Assembly (NCBI GenBank): GCA_937926875.1
Contig: CALBAX010000026.1
Location: forward strand, 1 to 64,000
Length of the DNA stretch: 64,000 nucleotides
Source of the DNA: an uncultured Desulfovibrio sp.
GTDB taxonomy: Bacteria > Desulfobacterota > Desulfovibrionia > Desulfovibrionales > Desulfovibrionaceae
Direction: 5' to 3'
Part shown: positions 58,197-64,000 of the stretch, piece by piece
How positions within the stretch are numbered: the stretch's first letter is position 1
How the letters are laid out: every line of letters starts with the position of its first letter
Notes under the pieces: model-generated
The model's input: the letters and a program-made list of their open reading frames with translations, nothing else
What the model was told of the DNA's origin: nothing
The model's database searches: none
Program-made: the position numbers and the translations under genes

Positions 58197-59171
58197 ATGA
58201 ACCGCGGATACATTTTCATCTTCCTTGCCACCATCTTTTTCAGCTCCATGGAAGTGGCCCTGAAGACCGTGGCCCATGATTTCAACCCCATGCAGCTCAA
58301 CTGCACCCGCTTCCTCGTGGGCGGCCTGCTGCTCATCCCCTTTGCCCTGCGCGGCCTGCGCCAGCACGGGGCAAAGATCACCGCCGCCGCATGGAAAGGC
58401 TTTGCCTGGCTCGGCTTCGTGGGCCTGGTGGTGAGCATGATGTTCTACCAGATGTCCATCCTCTACGCCCCGGCCTCGGTGGTCAGCGTACTGTTCAGCT
58501 GCAACCCCGTGCTGGTGCTGGCCTTCGCCTATCTCATCCTGCGCGCCGACATCCGGCCCCAGCACATCACCGCCCTGGTCATGGAAGTGGTGGCCGCCCT
58601 CGTCATCATCGACCCGCTGCACACCACGCTCGATCCCGTGGGCATCACGCTGGTGCTGCTCTCGGCCGCCACCTTCGCCCTTTATGCCGTGCTGGGCAAA
58701 AAGCAGTGCGCCCGGTACTCCGGCGTGGCCGTCACCTGCTTCAGCTGTCTGGCCGCCAGCGTCGAGATGATCGTCCTCATGCTCATCAGCCACATCCCCG
58801 CCGTGGCCGATGCCCTGCAGGCCGCCGGTCTGCCCATGTTCGCCGCCATGCCCTTCTTCAGCGGCTACACCACGGGCAACCTTCTCAACGTGCTCTATAT
58901 CTGCGTTTTCGTCACCGCGGGCGGCTATGCCTGCTACTTCATGGGCATGGAAGCCACCTCCGCCATGCAGGGGTCGCTGGTCTTCTTCTTCAAGCCCGTG
59001 CTGGCGCCCATCCTTGCCATGCTGATCCTTGGCGAGGAGATCCCCTGGAACATGTGGGCCGGCATCGGCCTCATGCTGGTGGCCTCCGTGGTCTCCATGA
59101 TCCCCACCTGGGAAACGATCCTGGCCGTGCGCCCCTTCCTTGTCGACCGGATCCTGCACCACCAGCACTGA
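58197..59171 (+). CDS. EamA-family (DMT) transporter
   Basis: A 324-residue permease with ten predicted membrane helices in two EamA repeats; the second repeat contains GYACYFMGMEATSAMQGSLVFFFKPVLAPILAMLILGEE-type sequence. Such proteins export amino acids, nucleosides or other metabolites. The divergent LysR gene suggests substrate-responsive control. A 40-bp perfect palindrome terminator follows. Confidence 0.9.
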   Translation: MNRGYIFIFLATIFFSSMEVALKTVAHDFNPMQLNCTRFLVGGLLLIPFALRGLRQHGAKITAAAWKGFAWLGFVGLVVSMMFYQMSILYAPASVVSVLFSCNPVLVLAFAYLILRADIRPQHITALVMEVVAALVIIDPLHTTLDPVGITLVLLSAATFALYAVLGKKQCARYSGVAVTCFSCLAASVEMIVLMLISHIPAVADALQAAGLPMFAAMPFFSGYTTGNLLNVLYICVFVTAGGYACYFMGMEATSAMQGSLVFFFKPVLAPILAMLILGEEIPWNMWAGIGLMLVASVVSMIPTWETILAVRPFLVDRILHHQH

Positions 59172-59233
59172 TCCTGCGGGGGCGCCCCTCCTCCTTCCCC
59201 CGCCGGTATCCGGCCCGGGACATGAAGACCGGA

Positions 59234-59273
59234 CATGAAAAAAAGGACGCTGTACAGCGTCCTTTTTTTCATG
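59234..59273. terminator. Bidirectional terminator, 40-bp perfect palindrome
   Basis: 59234-59253 and 59254-59273 are perfect reverse complements with GGACGCTGTACAGCGTCC at the centre and seven-A/seven-T outer arms, so it can terminate the EamA gene (+) and ribB (-). Confidence 0.95.
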
Positions 59274-59384
59274 CTTGCCCGGCCGGCCTGCCGGCAGCTT
59301 TCTTTCCTGGTATGCATCAACTCCAGCCGGCGACCACGGCAAGCCCTGTCCCGGGACAGGAAAAGGGGATCAGACGGCTGGGGC

Positions 59385-60044
59385 TCAGGCCCGGCCTTCC
59401 CGCCGTTCACGCCAGCGCACGATGTCCGCCACGGCCAGCAGGGGCAGGTCGTTGGCACGGGCAAAGTCCGCCACCTGTGGCAGACGCGCCATGGTGCCGT
59501 CATCGTTGGTCAGCTCGCACAGCACACCGCAGGGCGGCAGGCCCGCCAGGGACATCAGGTCCACGGTGGCCTCGGTATGGCCGCGCCGTTCCAGCACGCC
59601 GCCGGGACGGGCCCGCAGCGGGAACACATGGCCGGGATGGCGCAGATCCTGGGGGCGCGCGTCCTCGGCCACGGCGGCCTTGACGGTGGTCACCCTGTCG
59701 GCGGCGGAAACGCCGGTGGTCACGCCATCGGCGGCCTCGATGGAGATGGTGAAAGCGGTCTGCTGGGTATTGGTGTTGTGGGCCACCATGGGCGGCAGTC
59801 CCAGGCGGGTGGCGCGCTCGTCGGTGAGGCACAGGCACACGATGCCGCTGCAATGGCGGATGAGGCGGGCCATCTGCGCGTTGGTCAGGCTGTGGGCGGG
59901 ATAGATGAGGTCGCCTTCGTTCTCGCGATCCTCGTCGTCCACCACCAGGACGCCCCGGCCCGCACGCACGGATGCCAGGGCGCGTTCCATACGCGTTTCC
60001 CAATCACCAAAAGAAGCCAGGATATCGGGGGACTGATGCATCAT
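59385..60044 (-). CDS. ribB: 3,4-dihydroxy-2-butanone 4-phosphate synthase
   Basis: Makes the four-carbon unit of riboflavin from ribulose 5-phosphate. The 219-residue protein is a stand-alone RibB rather than a RibBA fusion, with VVDDEDRENEGDLIYPA (acidic catalytic loop), CSGIVCL, HNTNTQQTAFTISIEA and RPGHVFPLRA. An FMN riboswitch lies directly upstream, so it is expected to be shut down when FMN is plentiful. Confidence 0.97.
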   Translation of the reverse strand: MMHQSPDILASFGDWETRMERALASVRAGRGVLVVDDEDRENEGDLIYPAHSLTNAQMARLIRHCSGIVCLCLTDERATRLGLPPMVAHNTNTQQTAFTISIEAADGVTTGVSAADRVTTVKAAVAEDARPQDLRHPGHVFPLRARPGGVLERRGHTEATVDLMSLAGLPPCGVLCELTNDDGTMARLPQVADFARANDLPLLAVADIVRWRERREGRA

Positions 60045-60165
60045 CGTCTCCTTGGTCGGCCCGGACGGGCCGGAAGATGTGCATCAGGGCACGGCTGCCA
60101 TGCGCGCTGCGGGGCGGCCGACAAGACCGTCCTTCCTTGCGCCCTACACGGCAGAAAAACGAACC

Positions 60166-60310
60166 GTTCTCTTTCATCCGGACTGTTACCGTCGGCTCCG
60201 GGATCTCACCGGGATCTGCTGACCCGCACCACGTTGCATGGTGCGGCGCTCGCGGGCTCGTGCGGAAAACCGCCATCACCGCCGGTGGGGACTTGCACCC
60301 CGCCCTGAGA
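60166..60310 (-). ncRNA. FMN riboswitch (RFN element) upstream of ribB
   Basis: Read on the minus strand, the element shows the conserved RFN blocks: CAGGGCGGGGTGCAAG, TCCCCACCGGCGGTGATGG, AGCCCGCGAGCG, GGTCAGCAGATCCCGGTGAG, TCCCGGAGCCGACGGTAACAG and TCCGGATGAAAGAGAAC. These form the six-helix FMN aptamer. About 120 bases separate it from the ribB start, room for an expression platform. Confidence 0.95.
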
Positions 60311-60510
60311 ATGGAACCACCATACGCCCGCCTCCGGCGTTTGGCAATCCCCGACCATAAAAGGCGGATGACTTGCGGACAGGAGGAACAGGCCAAAGCG
60401 TATGGTGATACCTTTCCCCATTTTTGAAAAAAGTTTTCCACAGCATGTTGACAACTGGCCGTCCCACCTTACCTCTATGGCAACAAGGAAAAATATCAGG
60501 AGGCATTGAA

Positions 60511-61047
60511 ATGAGCCTTATCCGTGTATATCCCCAGCATTGGTTCTCTCCCCGCAACGCCCAGCAGTCCGAACAGGGCTTCCAGCCCCTGGACCGCCTG
60601 CATCACGATATCGACCGTCTGTTCAATGGTTTCTTCACGCCCGGCTGGCCGACCAGCCTGATGGACAAGCCGCAGGCCGACATCCGTCCCAGTCTGGACA
60701 TCCACAGCGATGACAAGGCCTACACCATCCACATGGAAGTGCCCGGTGTGGATCCCGATGAAGTCAAGGTCGAAGTCCGTGACGGCATGCTGACCGTTGA
60801 AGGTGAAAAGAAGATGGAAAGCTGCGCCGCCCCTGCCGCCGAAGGCGAAAAGGCGGAAGCCAAGGAACCCGTCTGCCATGTGCAGGAACGCGTCTACGGC
60901 TCCTTCTGCCGCCAGATCGGCCTGGCGGAAGATGCTGATGTGGAAAACATCAGCGCCAGCCACAAGAACGGTGTGCTGACCATCGTCATCCCCCGCAAAC
61001 AGCCTGAAGCCCCCGCCGCCCGTTCCATCACGGTGCAGAAACAGTAA
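60511..61047 (+). CDS. Small heat shock protein (Hsp20 / alpha-crystallin)
   Basis: A 178-residue small heat shock chaperone that holds unfolding proteins. The alpha-crystallin domain spans about 55-160: PSLDIHSDDKAYTIHMEVPGVDPDEVKVEV, VQERVYGSFCRQIGL, and ISASHKNGVLTIVIPR with the GVLTI signature. An insert of Glu/Ala-rich sequence (about 105-125) interrupts the domain. The start at 60511 has AGGAGG; a frame open from 60424 is upstream read-through. It has its own promoter region, but the boxes are unclear. Confidence 0.93.
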   Translation: MSLIRVYPQHWFSPRNAQQSEQGFQPLDRLHHDIDRLFNGFFTPGWPTSLMDKPQADIRPSLDIHSDDKAYTIHMEVPGVDPDEVKVEVRDGMLTVEGEKKMESCAAPAAEGEKAEAKEPVCHVQERVYGSFCRQIGLAEDADVENISASHKNGVLTIVIPRKQPEAPAARSITVQKQ

Positions 61048-61535
61048 TCCCCCCTCTTGAAGGACCCTCCTCCGGCTCCCACTCCTCGGGGAGCCGGACC
61101 GCCCGCAACGGGCGGACTCCACGGCCTGCCGCGCCACGCGGCAGGCCGCTTTTTTTATGCGCGACCGGACAGCGGTCGTGGATCCCGCCCTCTCCGCACG
61201 GCGTTCCCGGGCAAGGCTGCCGGGAAGCGAGAGCCGCACGGCGCTCTGCCACACGCCCCGGCTTCGGGCAAAACGCCCCCGTACTTTCTCACCTCCCAGT
61301 CCATAAAAAAGCCTGCGCGCCCCGACCCCGCAGCATACGGTTCCCGGCAGGCAGCCTGCCCCACGACCGGTACCGCAAGGATACCCTCCCTTCCCCCGGT
61401 ACGTCCCGGCTCCTCCACAGGGCAGGGATGCCCGCCTCCCCAAACAGGCCCGGCGTTTTCCACAGCACGGGCACGAAAAAAGGCGGCATCCCGCGCAGGG
61501 ACACCGCCTTGTCAGCTTCGCTGTCCGGCTGTGGA
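61048..61535. other. Convergent intergenic region after hsp20
   Basis: A hairpin GGCCTGCCGCG/CGCGGCAGGCC followed by GCTTTTTTT (about 61122-61156) terminates hsp20. A weaker inverted repeat with AAAAAAGGCGGCATCCCGC on the plus strand (about 61475-61512) could terminate serS on the minus strand. The 300 bases between show only noise-like frames. Confidence 0.55.
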
Positions 61536-62813
61536 CTACTTCTTGCCCGCAGGCTCGATGACTTCCACGCCGTCCATGTAGGGCACCAGGGCCTTGGGCA
61601 GCACGATGCTGCCGTCCTTCTGCTGGCCGTTCTCCAGGATGGCGGCCATGGCGCGGCCCGTGGGCAGGCCGGAGCCGTTGAGGGTGTGGCAGTAGGTGCT
61701 CTTGCCGCCCTTGGGCTTGAAGCGGATGTCCGCACGGCGGGCCTGGAAATCGATGCAGTTGGAGCAGGAGGAGATCTCGCGGTAGGTGTTCTGGGCAGGC
61801 AGCCAGACTTCCAGATCGTAGGTCTTGGCGGAACCGAAGCCCATGTCGCCCGTGCACAGGGTGATGACGCGGTAGGGCAGCTCCAGCTTTTCCAGCAGGG
61901 TACGGGCATGGCCCACCATGATCTCCAGCTGGTTGAAGCTGTCGTCAGGATGGGCAAAGCGCACCATCTCCACCTTGGTGAACTGGTGCAGGCGGATCAG
62001 GCCGCGCGTGTCCTTGCCGGCGGCGCCGGCTTCGGAACGGAAGCAGGGCGTGGCGGCGCAGTAGGCGCGGGGCAGGTCGGCCTCGTCCAGCACCTCACCG
62101 GCGTGGATGTTGGTCAGGGGCACCTCGGCGGTGGGGATGAGGTAGTAGTCCCAGGCGGGCATCTTGAAGAGGTCTTCCTCGAACTTGGGCAGCTGGCCCG
62201 TCCCGGTCATGGTGGCACGGTTGACCATGAAGGGAGGACAGACTTCGATGTAGTCCTCGTGCTTCACATGCTGGTCCAGGAAAAAGTTGACCAGGGCGCG
62301 GTCCAGACGGGCGGCCCAGCCCATGTACAGGGCAAAACGGCTGCCGGCCAGACGGGTGGCGCGCTCGAAATCCAGGGCGGCGCCGCCCAGCTCCCAATGC
62401 TGGCGGATCCCGAAATCGAACTGGCGCGGCGTGCCCCAGCGGAGCACTTCCACGTTCTCGGTCTCGTCCTTGCCCACGGGCACGCTGGCGTCCGGGATGT
62501 TGGGCACGCCCATGAGCCAGTTTTCCACAGCGGCCTTGGCTTCGGCGGTCTGCACGTCCAGGGCCTTGATGCGGGCCGACAGGGCGCCCAGCTCTTCCAT
62601 CATGTGGGAGGCGTCCCCGCCTTCGCGCTTGATCTGGGCCACCTGGCGGGAGGCGGCGTTCTGCTGCTGTTTCAGGCTTTCCACTTCGGCCAGCAACGCA
62701 CGACGGCGGCCGTCCAGTTCGAGGAACTCATCCACTTTCAGCGGCGACTGCCGGTCGGCCAGGGCCTTGGCCAGCACTTCGGGCTGTTTTTGCACCAGTT
62801 TGAGGTCGATCAT
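61536..62813 (-). CDS. serS: Seryl-tRNA synthetase
   Basis: Charges tRNA-Ser with serine. The 425-residue protein has the N-terminal coiled-coil tRNA-binding arm (about 30-105) and class II motifs: motif 2 FRSEAGAAGKDTRGLIRLHQFTKVEM and motif 3 GSGLPTGRAMAAILEN. The start at 62813 gives MIDLKLV, the family start; the frame runs open further upstream without similarity. It is divergent from the lipoprotein gene. Confidence 0.98.
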   Translation of the reverse strand: MIDLKLVQKQPEVLAKALADRQSPLKVDEFLELDGRRRALLAEVESLKQQQNAASRQVAQIKREGGDASHMMEELGALSARIKALDVQTAEAKAAVENWLMGVPNIPDASVPVGKDETENVEVLRWGTPRQFDFGIRQHWELGGAALDFERATRLAGSRFALYMGWAARLDRALVNFFLDQHVKHEDYIEVCPPFMVNRATMTGTGQLPKFEEDLFKMPAWDYYLIPTAEVPLTNIHAGEVLDEADLPRAYCAATPCFRSEAGAAGKDTRGLIRLHQFTKVEMVRFAHPDDSFNQLEIMVGHARTLLEKLELPYRVITLCTGDMGFGSAKTYDLEVWLPAQNTYREISSCSNCIDFQARRADIRFKPKGGKSTYCHTLNGSGLPTGRAMAAILENGQQKDGSIVLPKALVPYMDGVEVIEPAGKK

Positions 62814-62943
62814 AAAAACTCCTGCATAGCATGCGCAATGTGGGGCCACGCTACCACGAGCCCCCAGACCTTGCAAGACAAGGGCATTGCGTATATAAAA
62901 AGTCTCAAAACTTTTTAAAACATCTTCCCTGCGAGACCTTGCC

Positions 62944-63543
62944 ATGAAATCCGCCCGTATCACACGCCTCCTTCCCCTTGCGCTGGCGCTCATGCTGGCC
63001 ATGTTCCTGACTGCCTGCGGTCCCAGCAACACCGTGCGTCTGCTTTCGCCCGCGCCCGCGGTCAATCCCGTGCTGCCCGCTCCCAACGCTCCGCGCGTGA
63101 CCGTGGTGCCCTTCACCGACAACCGTCAGGACTCCACCAATCTCGGCGTGCGCCGTGACGGCAGCGCCTTCGTGGCCAGTGACGACCTGGCCCAGTGGGT
63201 GAGCCGCGGCCTGGCCGACGAGCTGCGCCGCCAGGGCGTGCAGGTCTCCTACGCCATGGACGAGAACCAGGCCCGCAGCGGCAATCCCGACTACATCGTC
63301 ACCGGTACCGTGGAACAGGCCTGGCTGCGCGAAGTCTCCGCCACCGAACTGGCCACCTCCATGCGCGCCACCTACCGCCTGGCGCCCCGCAGCGGCCGCG
63401 TGGTCAAGGAGACCCTCAACTCCAGCCAGAACCGCAGCGGCATCCCCTCCAGCGGTGCTGCGGAAGAGATCATGCTCAACACCCTGCGTGATCTGGTGCA
63501 GCCCATGGCCCGCAAGATCAAGGCCATCGTGGACGGCAAGTAG
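62944..63543 (+). CDS. YajG-like outer-membrane lipoprotein
   Basis: A 199-residue lipoprotein with signal peptide and lipobox (FLTAC, Cys25), followed by an alpha/beta domain with VTVVPFTDNRQDSTNLGVRRDG and YIVTGTVEQAWLREV, as in YajG/LpoB-like or transporter-auxiliary lipoproteins. The precise role is unknown. A strong terminator follows. Confidence 0.78.
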   Translation: MKSARITRLLPLALALMLAMFLTACGPSNTVRLLSPAPAVNPVLPAPNAPRVTVVPFTDNRQDSTNLGVRRDGSAFVASDDLAQWVSRGLADELRRQGVQVSYAMDENQARSGNPDYIVTGTVEQAWLREVSATELATSMRATYRLAPRSGRVVKETLNSSQNRSGIPSSGAAEEIMLNTLRDLVQPMARKIKAIVDGK

Positions 63544-63556
63544 ACAGGATATCTCA

Positions 63557-63620
63557 GGGGCTCCCCTTCGGGAGCCCTTCGTTTTCCAGGGCCCCGCCGC
63601 AGACGGGGCCTTTCTTTTTT
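63557..63620 (+). terminator. Tandem terminators after the lipoprotein gene
   Basis: GGGCTCCC/GGGAGCCC with a short T-run (63558-63586) is followed by GGCCCCG/CGGGGCC with TTTCTTTTTT (63590-63620). Confidence 0.85.
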
Positions 63621-63710
63621 GGGATACTTGCCCCAGAATGATGCCTTTCCCGGCCGCCGGACGATCGCTCCCGCTGTCCGCCTGCCGCAACCTTTTTCCC
63701 GGAGCCTGCC

Positions 63711-64000
63711 GTGCGCGATCCCCTGGTCAAAGCTTACGGCCATGTCTACCCTGTGACGGCCGCCCTGTACGCGGCGCTGGAATCGGCCCTGCGCGATGCC
63801 CTCAACGACGATGAGGACGTGCCCCTGCTCTGCCAGGAAGGCGACATGGCCCGCATCTCCATGGAGGGCGCCTACTTTCCCGAAGACGAGGTGGTGGATG
63901 CCTTCCGCGCCCATCTGACGCCGGACATGCAGGGCAAGCTGGACGTGCTCGACATGGACGGCTGGCGCCTGACCCGGCATGTGTTCGCCGGCGGACAGGT
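63711..64000 (+). CDS. Hypothetical protein, partial (runs off the window)
   Basis: From a GTG at 63711 with GGAG 9-10 bases upstream, the frame stays open to the window end (96 residues seen, VRDPLVKAYGHVYPVTAALY onward). It is acidic, with no membrane segment, and typical GC3 codon use. I do not recognise the family. The true length is unknown. Confidence 0.6.
   Translation, partial: MRDPLVKAYGHVYPVTAALYAALESALRDALNDDEDVPLLCQEGDMARISMEGAYFPEDEVVDAFRAHLTPDMQGKLDVLDMDGWRLTRHVFAGGQ

Noticed and set aside
60424..60510. Extended N-terminus and heat-shock promoter for the Hsp20 gene
   Set aside because: The AGGAGG site and family N-terminus place the start at 60511. TTGACA at 60448 has no acceptable -10 partner, and no CIRCE element is present.

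Overview
The window is about 64 kb of GC-rich chromosomal DNA from a sulfate/sulfite-reducing member of the Desulfovibrionaceae. The diagnostic evidence is a complete dsrA-dsrB-dsrD operon (8268-11042). Its DsrA (437 aa) and DsrB (381 aa) match the lengths I recall for the Desulfovibrio vulgaris proteins, and their siroheme/[4Fe-4S] cysteines fall at the same residue numbers. Most other genes are housekeeping. I see no transposase, integrase, rRNA or CRISPR array. Codon use is strongly GC3-biased, so very long antisense open frames are common and were discarded. A host-associated Desulfovibrio is plausible because of a type III secretion-like chaperone/cargo pair and a sulfonate-type glycyl radical enzyme, but the species cannot be fixed from the sequence alone.

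Layout. 1-7.7 kb: a TrmN6-like methyltransferase, an endonuclease Q-like PHP domain fused to a UvrD-type helicase, and a minus-strand operon ending in the lipoprotein RlpA. 8.2-11.1 kb: dsrABD. 11.5-16.5 kb: AMMECR1-like protein, a small membrane protein, a surface-carbohydrate protein and mtnA. 16.6-21.1 kb: an alanine-type aminotransferase with homoserine dehydrogenase, then an ATP-grasp protein with a CGGC-domain protein. 21.4-30.0 kb: an accessory catabolic block with a tripartite tricarboxylate-type transporter (tctCBA), a glycyl radical enzyme, a CoA-acylating-type aldehyde dehydrogenase and a FadR-type GntR regulator. 30.4-33.0 kb: carboxynorspermidine synthase and decarboxylase. 33.1-34.5 kb: a polysaccharide deacetylase. 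34.7-38.1 kb: tRNA-Val, two identical tRNA-Asp genes, a secretion chaperone/cargo pair and tRNA-Arg. 38.3-46.2 kb: UPF0173 hydrolase, an acyl-CoA ligase with an unusual repeat tail, rimO, a cysteine-peptidase-like protein, panC and metK. 46.6-52.7 kb: an NhaC-type antiporter, aroC, recD2 and an acyltransferase. 53.1-57.0 kb: a methyltransferase and a MoxR/VWA operon. 57.1-64 kb: a LysR/EamA divergent pair, ribB under an FMN riboswitch, hsp20, serS, a lipoprotein and a gene cut by the window end.

The most interesting unit is the 21.4-30.0 kb block. The glycyl radical enzyme carries, at a constant +3 offset, the residues I recall for isethionate sulfite-lyase (two Arg, Gln, Trp, Cys, Glu, Gly). 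It may therefore cleave an imported C2 sulfonate to an aldehyde and sulfite: the aldehyde dehydrogenase would give an acyl-CoA, and DsrABD, about 14 kb away, would respire the sulfite. No activating enzyme is encoded nearby. An AT-rich palindromic motif recurs before tctC, before the aldehyde dehydrogenase gene and before the GntR gene, which suggests a small regulon with autoregulation. Other points of interest are the tRNA-flanked chaperone/effector-like pair, the endonuclease Q-helicase fusion and the 11-residue repeat tail on the acyl-CoA ligase.
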